Part shown: positions 7,830 to 15,610 of the stretch, in pieces
Layout: every line of letters begins with the position of its first letter
Numbering within the stretch: position 1 is the first letter of the stretch
NCBI GenBank assembly: GCA_017514675.1
Contig: JAFWIY010000027.1
Span: 1-35,972 of the forward strand
Direction of reading: 5' to 3'
Source of the DNA: Candidatus Saccharimonadota bacterium
GTDB taxonomy: Bacteria; Patescibacteriota; Saccharimonadia; Saccharimonadales; Saccharimonadaceae
Length of the DNA: 35,972 nucleotides
Translations under genes and position numbers: made by a program
The notes under the pieces: generated by a model
Told to the model about the DNA's origin: nothing
Databases searched by the model: none
What the model saw: the letters and a program-made list of their open reading frames with translations, nothing else

Positions 7830-9452
7830 TTATATCACACGTGAGATTTCTTCTAAAGTAGTTTCGCCCCGGAGTACAGCCAGTACGCCCTTTTGTTCCA
7901 AAGTCAACATTCCGTTTTTCTTTGCCACTTTTTCAATCGCATCAGTATTAATATCTGCCACATCGCCACGAATAAACGCCTGGATATCCTCCGATACCAC
8001 TAACTGTTCCATAATCACAGTCCGGCCACTATATCCAAACGGATCTTCCTCGCTCACCACCGGATCGTAAAGCGTGATGTTATCAAAGTCAATTCCCTGA
8101 ATTTTTTCATTTGGCACATCCATCAAAACTTGTTTAATATAATTCGCCTCTGCCGCGGTAGCCGGGCGTGGTTTTTTAGAATCAGACAGTTTTCGCACTA
8201 GCCTCTGCGCAATCACTAATCTAATTGAGCTTGAGAAAATCGGATTCACGCCAATCAAATCGATCATTCTAGAAAACGCTGCCGAAGTTGAATTAGCGTG
8301 AAAAGATGAAAGCACCAGATGTCCCGTAATCGAAGCCTGGATCGCGGTCTTTGCCGTATCGCTATCGCGAATCTCGCCCACCATTACCACATCTGGGTCT
8401 AGACGCAAAACCGACCTCAACCCATCAGCAAACGAGCCGCCCGCATTGGTATTAATCGGAATCTGCGAAATGCCAGTGATACCATACTCAATCGGATCTT
8501 CTAGCGTAATAATCTTTTTCTCAGAAGTATTAAGTGCATTCAACATCGAGTAAAGCGTAGTGGACTTACCCGAACCAGTCGGGCCTACCATCAAAACTAA
8601 TCCGCGCGGATGCGAAATTACGTTGTTAATCTCGCCTAGTTCTTCATCAGACAAGCCAAGTAGATCCAAATTCAAAAGCGACTCGTCAAAGTTAAATAAT
8701 CTTAGCACTGCATCCTGACCATACATTGTCGGTATTGTTTCTACGCGAATATTCAAAATATGCGTAGAGCCATCACGCGTAATTTCTTTTTGCATATGAC
8801 CAGACTGCGGCTTATTAGAGGCTGTGGACACATTTGCTCGCGAAGATAACTCACCCATAAAAATCCGATACCTATCCTTATCGATCGTAGCCACCGGGTG
8901 AAGCATCCCATCTACCCGCATCCTTATCCGAATCTCACCTCGCAAATTTTCAATATGAATATCCGAAGCCCCCAACTTATCAGCCTGGTCAATCAGAAAA
9001 TCAAACACCTTTTCCGTCGACACCACACTTAGCGTTTGCGAAACACTCGCGATTGTTTCCGAATCGCCTTCGCCCGCAATCTTAATATCGTCATAAATCA
9101 CTTCCTTTGGCGGGTCATACCGAAGCATAAATACTTTGTAAGCCGATCCAGAAATCAAGAAAAAATCCACCCTTTCGCCTTCATCCGTATATTCCTGTCG
9201 CATTTTTTCAATCAAAGTCCGCGGTGTTTGGCTAGTTACCATAAACTGGAAATGTTCCTCGCCGCCACCTTTTTGCAAAGGAATAATAAAATCTTGGTGC
9301 ATCTGAGCTACATCGAGTAGTCCCATGGTCAGCGGAATCTCATTTTCAAAGTCTCTCGTATCTAAATATGGCAAGCCTAAAATCCGCGCTCGGCTCTCGG
9401 TCGCCTGCTCTTCGTTTTCGCGCCGCTTTTGCTGCACCTCATTTTCATCCAT
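7830..9452 (-). CDS. Type IV pilus assembly / type II secretion ATPase (PilB/GspE family)
   Basis: A 540-aa AAA-type secretion ATPase that powers pilus polymerisation at the inner face of the membrane. The N-terminal part is a T2SSE_N-like domain; the C-terminal half has Walker A GPTGSGKSTTLYS, the Asp box (TLEDPIEY), Walker B DPDVVMVGEIRDSDTA and a His box (GHLVLSSFHAN). The C-terminal region has no CxxC pairs, so the tetracysteine zinc motif found in many PilB/GspE proteins is absent. The frame opens at a TTG (9470), but the ATG at 9452 lies 6 nt after TATAAT (9464-9459) and is chosen; the TTG would lie upstream of the transcription start. A prepilin gene at 14627 is a possible partner. Confidence 0.92.
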   Translation of the reverse strand: MDENEVQQKRRENEEQATESRARILGLPYLDTRDFENEIPLTMGLLDVAQMHQDFIIPLQKGGGEEHFQFMVTSQTPRTLIEKMRQEYTDEGERVDFFLISGSAYKVFMLRYDPPKEVIYDDIKIAGEGDSETIASVSQTLSVVSTEKVFDFLIDQADKLGASDIHIENLRGEIRIRMRVDGMLHPVATIDKDRYRIFMGELSSRANVSTASNKPQSGHMQKEITRDGSTHILNIRVETIPTMYGQDAVLRLFNFDESLLNLDLLGLSDEELGEINNVISHPRGLVLMVGPTGSGKSTTLYSMLNALNTSEKKIITLEDPIEYGITGISQIPINTNAGGSFADGLRSVLRLDPDVVMVGEIRDSDTAKTAIQASITGHLVLSSFHANSTSAAFSRMIDLIGVNPIFSSSIRLVIAQRLVRKLSDSKKPRPATAAEANYIKQVLMDVPNEKIQGIDFDNITLYDPVVSEEDPFGYSGRTVIMEQLVVSEDIQAFIRGDVADINTDAIEKVAKKNGMLTLEQKGVLAVLRGETTLEEISRVI

Positions 9453-9477
9453 AATATCATTATAACACAAGCATTAT

Positions 9478-9508
9478 TAAAAATTAAAAAATGCTCCTTT
9501 AAGAGCAT
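9478..9508 (-). terminator. Rho-independent terminator reading left, just upstream of the pilB-like gene
   Basis: On the minus strand a 6-bp stem (ATGCTC with GAGCAT) and a 6-nt loop are followed by TTTTTAATTT. It ends a leftward transcript before the pilB-like promoter. No convincing protein gene lies on the minus strand in 9510-9700, so the ended transcript is either a small RNA or read-through from tRNA-Ser. Confidence 0.65.
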
Positions 9509-9708
9509 GGCGGAAATGTTTAAACGAGGCTAGAACCATATTAGTATATTCTAAGCTTGATCCACTACTAATTAGCAACCTAACTATAGTACAATAACTC
9601 AACATAGGCTGGCGACGAGCGAGTCGAAAAATCAAAGACAATATGTTACAATACAAGTAGGCGAGTCGCATTTTGACTTGTACTTTTTTTGAAAGGTGGT
9701 GAAAGCTA

Positions 9709-9897
9709 ATGGCTAGTGGCAATGTCTGTAATACCACAGGGCTGAAAAAGAAAGACTGCTATTGTTGGGATTGCCAGCGTCGTCGTAATAATGCCCAGCA
9801 ACGGTCTGGATACGGAAGATCTTCTTCAGGCTATCAAGACTCACGCAAAGTTCATGACACAAAAGGCAAAAACAATCATGGCAGAAGCAAATGGTAA
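9709..9897 (+). CDS. Small cysteine- and arginine-rich protein, unknown function
   Basis: 62 aa. Four cysteines lie at residues 7, 17, 19 and 22 (the last three in DCYCWDC), which could bind a metal, followed by a basic, Gln/Ser/Gly/Lys-rich tail that looks disordered and could bind nucleic acid. An AAAGGTGG and a GGTGAAAG lie upstream of the ATG, so it is translated with a leader, unlike most neighbours. It is followed 16 nt later by a strong terminator, which supports a real gene. I do not recognise a family. The region 9510-9700 in front of it has a possible -10 (TACAAT, 9647-9652) without a clear -35. Confidence 0.65.
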   Translation: MASGNVCNTTGLKKKDCYCWDCQRRRNNAQQRSGYGRSSSGYQDSRKVHDTKGKNNHGRSKW

Positions 9898-9913
9898 TTC
9901 ATCGACCATCGGG

Positions 9914-9945
9914 GCCCCTCTGCTTGACAGAGGGGCAATTTTTTT
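9914..9945 (+). terminator. Rho-independent terminator
   Basis: GCCCCTCTG (9914-9922) pairs with CAGAGGGGC (9928-9936) around a 5-nt loop, followed by AATTTTTTT. It ends the small gene at 9709-9897. The -35 of the next gene lies in its loop and 3' arm. Confidence 0.9.
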
Positions 9946-9953
9946 GTTAATAT
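9924..9953 (+). promoter_or_regulatory. Promoter nested in the preceding terminator
   Basis: Consensus TTGACA (9924-9929), an 18-bp spacer and TAATAT (9948-9953). The downstream ATG lies 6 nt after the -10, predicting a leaderless mRNA. The -35 sits within the terminator hairpin of the upstream gene. Confidence 0.7.
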
Positions 9954-9959
9954 GTGGAT

Positions 9960-10307
9960 ATGATACATAAACTCATTATCGGAAAAGTGAATTTCGATCC
10001 TACGCTTGGCAAAAGACAGCATGTTCAAGTTCTACTCGATTCAGACAATAAACTACCGTCAGCAAACTCTCTCGTTGCTCTAAAAAAAGAGTTTGGGCAA
10101 AATTTAGACATTGGAAAAATATTTTACGAAAATAAAAGTGAAAAATTTTATTTTGCAGGCATACCCAAAGAATTGCAAAAACATCTATCCGACAAGTGGA
10201 GTTTTATTTTTGTTGAAAATCTAACGCCAGAAAAATGTATTGATTATAAAATTATCCTAAAAATAATTAAAAAATTAGGCTATAAATCAACCCAAAAAAT
10301 AGCCTAA
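9960..10307 (+). CDS. Unknown protein, 115 aa
   Basis: A soluble, lysine-rich protein of mixed alpha/beta character without signal peptide, membrane segment or cysteine pairs; I do not recognise a family. It begins MIHKLIIGKVNFDP and ends with a lysine-rich helix. A GTG at 9954 is in frame, but the ATG at 9960 stands 6 nt behind the -10 of a strong promoter (9924-9953) and fits the local leaderless rule. The last codons lie in an inverted repeat (TTAGGCTAT with ATAGCCTAA) that may serve as a terminator. Confidence 0.7.
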   Translation: MIHKLIIGKVNFDPTLGKRQHVQVLLDSDNKLPSANSLVALKKEFGQNLDIGKIFYENKSEKFYFAGIPKELQKHLSDKWSFIFVENLTPEKCIDYKIILKIIKKLGYKSTQKIA

Positions 10308-10327
10308 TTTCGGCTATTCGTCTTGAT

Positions 10328-10413
<86 letters not shown>

Positions 10414-10459
10414 GCAAATCATTATACCATATTTTGCTCTATTATGGTATAATACCTCC

Positions 10460-10564
10460 ATGGCCAGAAAATTCAAAATGAAAGTGGTTTCTAAGCAAAA
10501 CCGCAATAATAATCACAAGCATAGCGACAAAAGGAAGCATCCTCGCTTAAAAAACGGTCGCTAA
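10460..10564 (+). CDS. Very small basic protein, 34 aa
   Basis: Begins MARKFKMKVVSK and is made almost entirely of Lys, Arg, Asn and His, with no hydrophobic core. The composition resembles small ribosome-associated or nucleic-acid-binding proteins, but I cannot assign a family. The support for a real gene is strong for its size: TATAAT (10448-10453) is 6 nt before the ATG, as in neighbouring leaderless genes, and a strong terminator begins right at its stop codon. A longer frame upstream (from 10352) runs through tRNA-Ser and is rejected as the start. Confidence 0.65.
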   Translation: MARKFKMKVVSKQNRNNNHKHSDKRKHPRLKNGR

Positions 10565-10591
10565 AAATAGACCCCGCCGGGTCTATTTTTT
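10565..10591. terminator. Bidirectional terminator
   Basis: A 10-bp stem (AAATAGACCC with GGGTCTATTT) and a 4-nt loop, with T-runs on both strands. It serves the small plus-strand gene ending at 10564 and the convergent yebC gene ending at 10601. Confidence 0.85.
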
Positions 10592-10600
10592 ATACACCAA

Positions 10601-11302
10601 CTATTCCGCGTTAGTATAGACATTCGTTACATCATCGAGATCATCTACCGCAGCTAGCAACTTCTCTAGTTTCTCCGCATTCTCTCCCTCTACTGGCACA
10701 TAACTAGAAGGCACATATTGTTGCTCAGCGCTCGTTACAGTCATGCCAGCCTCATCTAGAGCCTGTTTTACTTTCATTAAATCCGAGGCTTCCGTATAAA
10801 TTACAATTCCTTCATCTTCTTCTGAAGCATCCTCGGCGCCCGCCTCTAGCGCCACCATCAAAGCATCCTCACCTTTTTCGCTAATCTCAATCACACCCTT
10901 CCGCTTAAACTGAAACATCACGCTACCCGGCTCCGCCATCCGGCCACCATTTTTGTCTAGCGCGTGACGCACTTCTGGCATCGTGCGATTTTTGTTATCG
11001 GTCGCAACTTCAATTACAATCCCCACGCCACCTGGCCCATAAGCCTCGTAGACTTCTTCTATTAACGCTGCTGCCGATTTATCCGCTACCCGTGCAATCG
11101 CCCGCTCAATATTTGCTTTCGGCATATTCGCAAGCCGCGCCTTTTCTAGCACCATCGCGAGGCTCGGATTCATCGCTGGGTCTACCCCAGCCCGCGCTGC
11201 AATCGCGATTTGGTTTCCAATTTTAGTAAAAAGTGCACCTCTTTTGGCATCCACCACGGCTTTTTGCCTTTTGGTTGTCGCCCATTTGCTGTGTCCTGAC
11301 AT
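10601..11302 (-). CDS. yebC: YebC/PmpR family (TACO1-like) protein
   Basis: 233 aa, full length for the family. The N-terminus MSGHSKWATTKRQKAVVDAK with RGALFTK is the hallmark YebC sequence, followed by the conserved PKANIERAI and YEAYGPGGVGIVIE motifs. Family members act as translation factors that relieve ribosome stalling at proline runs, or have been described as DNA-binding regulators; which applies here cannot be told from sequence. A GGGAG lies 7 nt before the ATG, so this gene uses a ribosome-binding site. It stands alone, not beside ruvC as in many genomes; ruvB is about 4 kb away. Confidence 0.93.
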   Translation of the reverse strand: MSGHSKWATTKRQKAVVDAKRGALFTKIGNQIAIAARAGVDPAMNPSLAMVLEKARLANMPKANIERAIARVADKSAAALIEEVYEAYGPGGVGIVIEVATDNKNRTMPEVRHALDKNGGRMAEPGSVMFQFKRKGVIEISEKGEDALMVALEAGAEDASEEDEGIVIYTEASDLMKVKQALDEAGMTVTSAEQQYVPSSYVPVEGENAEKLEKLLAAVDDLDDVTNVYTNAE

Positions 11303-11366
11303 ATATTTCTCCCATCAAAATTAATATCTAACTTAACCTAATTTTACCACTCTTATCCTAAAAAAT

Positions 11367-12287
11367 CTACTCCCGACCGCTATCTTCAGTTTTTCCTACT
11401 TCGACATCTTCTTGCGCGTCATTCCCAAGCTCTTTTTTGGACATCGTAGTATCGATCTTGAGTTCATTATCTCGCGCAACCGTAGGCGGCATATCATCAC
11501 TCTGGAGTGGCGGCAACGCTGCCACCCTTTCTTTTTCTTTTTCCGCCGCCAATCTTTCCCTTACCTCTTTCTCTATCATTTCTCGGATTGCAGCATCCGT
11601 TGTTTCACCGCCCGCTTTTGCGATCTGTTTTTTACCAGTGGTTCTTGATATAATCCACGCCGCCAAAGCTGTCACCACAAATGCAAACCCCGCCAATCCT
11701 GAAAGTTGCGACCACCTCAACAAGTCCGAGTTATAATTTAAATTCTCGTAACCAATCAAGGTAAGTATTATTGCATACGCACAAGTATAAATTTCGCACA
11801 CTACCGCCGTAACTTTTAACGGCTTCACTGGTTTTACGGTTTCACGAATAGACAATACGTTCGAAGTCCAAAATCCGGCCGCACCCAAGCTTAACGCCAC
11901 CAAAGCCAATTTAACAAAGACCGACATCACTGCTATTTCCCTATCCACGCTAAGTCCATAGTAGCTGGGTACTGTCTTTCTCACATACTCAACGGTCGGC
12001 AGCGCCTCCCAGATCAATAAAACCCCAATCAGTAGACCCACCGCGTTCGCGCCCAAACTCAGCCACGCGAAATTTCGTACGGATTGCTTCCCATACTCAA
12101 TCCTGAAAAGATTATTTACGCCTACAAACAAAAATACCGCCAACATCAAAAGAGTTAGTTGTATTTTACCGATATGTATATTCCAGACGTCAGTCAATAT
12201 TACGATCGCGCCAAAAGCAAGCTCGCCAATCAAAATACAAACTGCTACCCACAAAAATGTTTTTTTCAATTTCTTAAAATCCATCAT
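11367..12287 (-). CDS. Unknown multi-pass membrane protein with charged C-terminal tail
   Basis: 306 aa. About seven hydrophobic segments span residues 1-220, followed by a cytoplasmic tail with an Ala/Glu/Arg-rich helix that looks like a coiled coil (around EMIEKEVRERLAAEKEKE) and a disordered acidic end. I recognise no family. The start overlaps the end of comEC (ATGATGG, with GGAAAGGA upstream), so it is the second gene of a coupled comEC operon; a role with ComEC in the membrane is only suggested by this linkage. Confidence 0.75.
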   Translation of the reverse strand: MMDFKKLKKTFLWVAVCILIGELAFGAIVILTDVWNIHIGKIQLTLLMLAVFLFVGVNNLFRIEYGKQSVRNFAWLSLGANAVGLLIGVLLIWEALPTVEYVRKTVPSYYGLSVDREIAVMSVFVKLALVALSLGAAGFWTSNVLSIRETVKPVKPLKVTAVVCEIYTCAYAIILTLIGYENLNYNSDLLRWSQLSGLAGFAFVVTALAAWIISRTTGKKQIAKAGGETTDAAIREMIEKEVRERLAAEKEKERVAALPPLQSDDMPPTVARDNELKIDTTMSKKELGNDAQEDVEVGKTEDSGRE

Positions 12288-13759
12288 TCCTTTCCTTTTT
12301 TAATGCTTAATACTAATGTTTTATATTCTATCATAAAAGTATCTTTTAAAAAACCGTAGGTCAGCGGGGATAAAATCAAAGCATAAATCAAAAACACTTG
12401 CGGTTGCCCTGCTTCCATCTCAAACAAAAAACTTTTTTGCTCGCCAAAAAATTCTACCACCGCAATATGAAAATCTAATAATTTCGTCGCCAAAAACGAT
12501 ACTACCATCTCTACGCCCGGCACGCCAGCGACCACTCCAGTCAGAAACGCCAACCCCATCGCATACGGTAAAGTCGGCAAAATCAATAAATTCGCTAAAA
12601 CCGAAATTAAAGACACCGCCCCATAAAAATATAAGATAATCGGCAAAGTCATTAAGGTTGCCGACAATGTCGTAATAATTACTTCCGCCACAAAGCCCGG
12701 TTTTTTCTCGCCATAAAAAAACTTTGTTAGTCTTGGTCCTAAAATCATAATCCCGCCGAAACTCGCAAACGACAAAAGCCAACCAAGATTAATGACAAAC
12801 ATCGGATCTAAAAGCAAAGTAAACGCCGCCACCAGTAAAATTATCCGCCACGGAGCAATTTTCCGCCCTACATACCAAGCGGCTAAAGTCAAAATTGCCA
12901 TCACCCCTGCCCTTAAAATTGACGGCGTCCACCCTACCATCGCCATAAAAAACACCACAAAGAGTAGCGAAAAAAGTAAGCCGGCAAACCGTGACAGTTT
13001 ACCAAAAATCTTCCGCGCAATTTCTACTAGAATCGAGAGATGTGCTCCCGAAGCCACCACGATATGTACCAATCCTACCACCCGCAAATTCTCCGACAAA
13101 CCATCCGGCAAACCCGATTTCATCCCAAGTAAATATGATAAGCCTAAATCCACCTGCGGGCTTTGAATTAGTCCGCGTATCCTCTCGGCAAACCAATTCC
13201 TAATTTTTAAAACCAAATCCCCAGGTTCTGGTCGCCAGATTCCTAAAACCATTGGCTTATACATATACCCAGCATACGTGCCAAATCCTTCTGTTAGCCT
13301 TCCTTTTAGTTTTAGGGTATCGGCTCTAGCGATTTTTTCATTTTGCCTAAGCGTGATAAATATACTTCCGCCTACTTCATGCTCGCCGTTTTCACCCAAC
13401 TTCAAATCCACCAGTTTTACCTTTGTTCCGCTTTCATCAGTTTCTGGGTCGCCGTTCACTTCGCCAAAGCACACGATTTCCTGTCCCACAAATTTTCGCA
13501 ACATCTCTTCTTTACCTAGTTCGTTCGCTACCCGAAAGAACGCTAGCACCATTCCGGCAATCAAAGCCAGCCCCACAAACATCAATCTCGGCCTTAAATA
13601 TATCAACACTAAAACTAAAACCACAGACCCCACCCACACCGGCGACCAAAAAAAGTTGATCCTAAAAATCAGCGCCAAAATCGTACCAACAATCACCCCC
13701 GCACAAAAAACTACCAAGTGATAGGACTGATGCAAATATCTCCCCAGTAAATTTTTCAT
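12284..13759 (-). CDS. comEC: ComEC/Rec2 family DNA-uptake channel, short form
   Basis: 491 aa, a polytopic membrane protein that in competent bacteria carries single-stranded DNA across the membrane. Two to three hydrophobic segments at the N-terminus are followed by a soluble OB-like domain (about 90-170), then the Competence domain with the characteristic VVASGAHLSILVEI motif and eight or more helices. The metallo-beta-lactamase-like nuclease domain found at the C-terminus of many ComEC proteins is missing; short forms without it are known. The frame opens at a GTG (13765), but the ATG at 13759 has AGAAGG five bases upstream and is the likely start. A prepilin and a PilB-like ATPase nearby are consistent with natural transformation. 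Confidence 0.88.
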   Translation of the reverse strand: MKNLLGRYLHQSYHLVVFCAGVIVGTILALIFRINFFWSPVWVGSVVLVLVLIYLRPRLMFVGLALIAGMVLAFFRVANELGKEEMLRKFVGQEIVCFGEVNGDPETDESGTKVKLVDLKLGENGEHEVGGSIFITLRQNEKIARADTLKLKGRLTEGFGTYAGYMYKPMVLGIWRPEPGDLVLKIRNWFAERIRGLIQSPQVDLGLSYLLGMKSGLPDGLSENLRVVGLVHIVVASGAHLSILVEIARKIFGKLSRFAGLLFSLLFVVFFMAMVGWTPSILRAGVMAILTLAAWYVGRKIAPWRIILLVAAFTLLLDPMFVINLGWLLSFASFGGIMILGPRLTKFFYGEKKPGFVAEVIITTLSATLMTLPIILYFYGAVSLISVLANLLILPTLPYAMGLAFLTGVVAGVPGVEMVVSFLATKLLDFHIAVVEFFGEQKSFLFEMEAGQPQVFLIYALILSPLTYGFLKDTFMIEYKTLVLSIKKGKE

Positions 13760-13855
13760 AGTCACCTTCTACCACACTGGAGCAAAAATCGCAACCACCC
13801 CATTCCGCCTAGGCTTTAAAAGCGCACCAAAAAATGCTATAATAACCCTTAGCGT

Positions 13856-13931
13856 GCGCCCGTAGCTCAGTGGATAGAGCACCAGCTTCCGGAGCTGGGT
13901 GTCGTAGGTTCGACTCCTATCGGGCGTACCA
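13856..13931 (+). tRNA. tRNA-Arg (anticodon CCG)
   Basis: 76 nt with encoded CCA. Acceptor GCGCCCG pairs with CGGGCGT (first pair G1:U72), A73. Anticodon stem CCAGC/GCTGG encloses TTCCGGA, anticodon CCG. TATAAT at 13838-13843 gives a leader of about 6 nt. It is only 9 nt from the next tRNA and must be co-transcribed with it. Confidence 0.96.
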
Positions 13932-13940
13932 TAACCATGC

Positions 13941-14017
13941 GCATCCGTAGCTCAGTGGATTAGAGCACTTGTCTTCGGAACAAGGGGTCGTGGGTTCGAA
14001 TCCCTCCGGATGTACCA
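13941..14017 (+). tRNA. tRNA-Arg (anticodon UCG)
   Basis: 77 nt with encoded CCA. Acceptor GCATCCG pairs with CGGATGT (first pair G1:U72), A73. Anticodon stem CTTGT/ACAAG encloses CTTCGGA, anticodon TCG. The T stem GTGGG/CCCTC has a U50-U64 mismatch, and position 64 lies in the 18-nt 3' end that is repeated at 14050-14067. Confidence 0.95.
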
Positions 14018-14049
14018 GATTCTATTGCGAGTAAGACAGAGGGATCCCT

Positions 14050-14067
14050 ATCCCTCCGGATGTACCA
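14050..14067 (+). repeat. Duplicate of the tRNA-Arg(UCG) 3' end, attachment-site-like
   Basis: The 18 nt from 14000 to 14017 (ATCCCTCCGGATGTACCA) recur exactly at 14050-14067, 50 bp downstream. Duplicated tRNA 3' ends are the usual mark left by integrases that recombine into tRNA genes. No integrase remains between the copies, so this would be a scar or an empty tandem site. Confidence 0.75.
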
Positions 14068-14070
14068 AAC

Positions 14071-14112
14071 TTGACTTTTTTATTGAAGTGTGATATAATT
14101 AAAAGATATACT
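14071..14112 (+). promoter_or_regulatory. Two staggered promoters for the AbrB/MraZ-like gene
   Basis: P1: TTGACT (14071-14076), 17 bp, TATAAT (14094-14099). P2: TTGAAG (14083-14088), 18 bp, TATACT (14107-14112), 6 nt before the ATG at 14119. P1 would give a leader of about 13 nt and P2 a leaderless mRNA. P1 begins 4 nt after the duplicated tRNA end. Confidence 0.6.
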
Positions 14113-14118
14113 ATTTTT

Positions 14119-14460
14119 ATGGGGGTACAAAATATGCACATTTTTGGTTTTTCTAAGATCGACAAGCAAAATCGAATCAATTTAACAGATTTTTTCGAAC
14201 CCGGCAATATGCCCAAAGAAGTCGTATTTACCGCCGCAGAAACAGTCAAAAACTGGATCATCTGCTTTACAGTAACAGACGCAGCCGACCTTCCCGAATT
14301 GAGCCCGCGAATGAAGGTCGACAAAAAAGGCCGAGCTATTATTCCAAAATGGCTTCGGGCTACCCTCGCAACATACGGCGAAGGAGCACTTTTCCTCTAC
14401 GATGAGAAAACTAAGCGAAAACTCATCATGCCGCAAGAAGAAGAGGAAGAAGAACCATAA
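14119..14460 (+). CDS. AbrB/MraZ-like swapped-hairpin transcription regulator (two halves)
   Basis: 113 aa from the ATG at 14119. Two similar halves each carry an AbrB-type beginning: SKIDKQNRINL near residue 13 and KVDKKGRAIIPKWLR near residue 69. This is the pattern of a double SpoVT/AbrB or MraZ-like DNA-binding beta-barrel, though the first half is degenerate. The C-terminus is a run of glutamates. MraZ normally heads the division cluster and is longer, so I do not call it mraZ. An alternative start is the ATG at 14134, preceded by GGGGGT; the frame open to 14071 is not used because it overlaps the promoter. A strong terminator follows. Confidence 0.6.
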   Translation: MGVQNMHIFGFSKIDKQNRINLTDFFEPGNMPKEVVFTAAETVKNWIICFTVTDAADLPELSPRMKVDKKGRAIIPKWLRATLATYGEGALFLYDEKTKRKLIMPQEEEEEEP

Positions 14461-14468
14461 CCACAAAG

Positions 14469-14496
14469 GCGCCGATTTAATCGGCGCTTATTTTTT
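14469..14496 (+). terminator. Rho-independent terminator
   Basis: GCGCCGAT (14469-14476) pairs with ATCGGCGC (14480-14487) around a 3-nt loop and is followed by TTATTTTTT. It ends the AbrB/MraZ-like gene. Confidence 0.9.
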
Positions 14497-14507
14497 CACA
14501 AAAAAAA

Positions 14508-14584
14508 TGGTAGTACCGACTGGAATTGAACCAGTGACCTTGGGCTTATGAGTCCCACGCTCTAACCAACTGAGCTACGGTACC
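14508..14584 (-). tRNA. tRNA with CAU anticodon (Met elongator or lysidine-type Ile)
   Basis: 77 nt with encoded CCA. Acceptor GGTACCG pairs with CGGTACT (first pair G1:U72), A73. The loop CTCATAA gives anticodon CAT. Stem TGGGA/GCCCA has an A31-G39 mismatch. The first pair is not the unpaired type of an initiator tRNA. Elongator Met and TilS-modified Ile2 cannot be separated by eye; the TTCAATTCCAG T arm slightly favours the Ile2 type. A minus-strand TATAAT ends 10 nt before the 5' end. Confidence 0.85.
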
Positions 14585-14626
14585 AACTTTTCTAATTATA
14601 TCACAAAATCATGCTATAATAAAGTC

Positions 14627-15016
14627 ATGAAAACGAATAAAGGCTTTACAATCTTAGAAATCATCATCGTGGCAGTTTTTGCCAGCTTACTTTTAATCCT
14701 CTTCTTTGTCCAAAAAGGCAACATTGATGCCATGGAACGCGACGAAGACCGCAAAACCGCCATCAACGCCATGTATTACGCCCTAGAAGAGAGTTACTAC
14801 CAAGACCACAAATACTATCCCGAATCCATCTCCGAAGAAAACATCAAGGTCATCGACCCTGCCCTCTGGACCGACCCCAACGGTTTTAATCTTGGCGATC
14901 CAATGGGTTCTTATTTCTACGAGCCAGCCAACTGCGAAAACGGCAAATGCAAAGAATACATCTTGAAAGCCGAACTCGAAAAAGAAGATACCTACACCAA
15001 GTATAATCGTAATTAA
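14627..15016 (+). CDS. Type IV prepilin-like protein
   Basis: 129 aa. The short leader MKTNKG is followed by FTILEIIIV, the prepilin peptidase site with Glu at +5, and a hydrophobic helix to about residue 28, so it should be processed by PilD and assembled into a pilus or pseudopilus. The soluble part contains two cysteines (CENGKC) that could form the disulfide of a small C-terminal loop. TATAAT (14615-14620) is 6 nt before the ATG, so the mRNA is probably leaderless. The gene stands alone; the PilB-like ATPase is 5 kb away. Confidence 0.85.
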   Translation: MKTNKGFTILEIIIVAVFASLLLILFFVQKGNIDAMERDEDRKTAINAMYYALEESYYQDHKYYPESISEENIKVIDPALWTDPNGFNLGDPMGSYFYEPANCENGKCKEYILKAELEKEDTYTKYNRN

Positions 15017-15592
15017 TTACTCTGCTTTTTTATACTTCTTCTTGGCGTCCGAGATCAGCTTCGTCACCGCCTTTAATTCCGCCGGAGCAATGTCCGAATA
15101 TTTGAAAGTATAAGTCGTTTCGTCACCGACGGTCGACAATCTAAATGTTCCATAATGGAGTATTCTCTGCCAAATACCGTCTTGCCTAAAGCTCGCATCT
15201 TCTACCGAAGTCAAATCTATAATATTCACCGAACTAGAAACCAGTGATGTCATAATCATTTGAGTTACTTTTTTATTTGTAATAAATAGTCTGTTACCGC
15301 TATAAATCCTAAGCGACACCAAGCCAATCAATATTGCCGACGCGAGCAACGTAAACAAAATTATCATCAAGAAGTGTCTACCCATTTCATCTATTCTTGA
15401 TTGATTAAGCAACACAATCAAAAAAGCTAGCAAAACCAAAATCAACCCAGCTGCGACCGCGCCAAGAATCATCAAGATACAAATTCGCGCCCTCTTAAAA
15501 GCAAACTCTACATACTCATCATCATCCAGCTTTAGCTCCGGAAAATCTTTCCTGCTTCTCTCGTGGCGAATTTTGGTTAAACTCTCTTCCAT
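15017..15592 (-). CDS. Membrane protein with bacterial PH-like domain
   Basis: 191 aa. A hydrophilic N-terminus is followed by two membrane segments (about 35-60 and 70-95) and a C-terminal region that reads like a bPH_2 (DUF304-type) domain: RLFITNKKVTQ, then IIDLTSVEDASFRQDGIWQRILHYGTFRL, matching the usual order of YTITNERI, IPLxxIxxV and the GTI strand. Function of such proteins is unknown; they are thought to act at membranes. A TATAAT at 15615-15610 contains the stop codon of ruvB, and AAGGAG lies upstream of the ATG. The stop codon abuts that of the convergent prepilin gene. Confidence 0.75.
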   Translation of the reverse strand: MEESLTKIRHERSRKDFPELKLDDDEYVEFAFKRARICILMILGAVAAGLILVLLAFLIVLLNQSRIDEMGRHFLMIILFTLLASAILIGLVSLRIYSGNRLFITNKKVTQMIMTSLVSSSVNIIDLTSVEDASFRQDGIWQRILHYGTFRLSTVGDETTYTFKYSDIAPAELKAVTKLISDAKKKYKKAE

Positions 15593-15610
15593 CTTTACTC
15601 CTTTTTGTTA

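Noticed and set aside
9453-9470. TTG start at 9470 for the pilB-like gene
   Set aside because: The codon lies before the -10 box that fits the ATG at 9452 exactly.
9477-9737. 86-codon minus-strand frame
   Set aside because: No ribosome-binding site, hydrophobic/basic mixture without pattern, and its end passes through the terminator hairpin; more likely non-coding.
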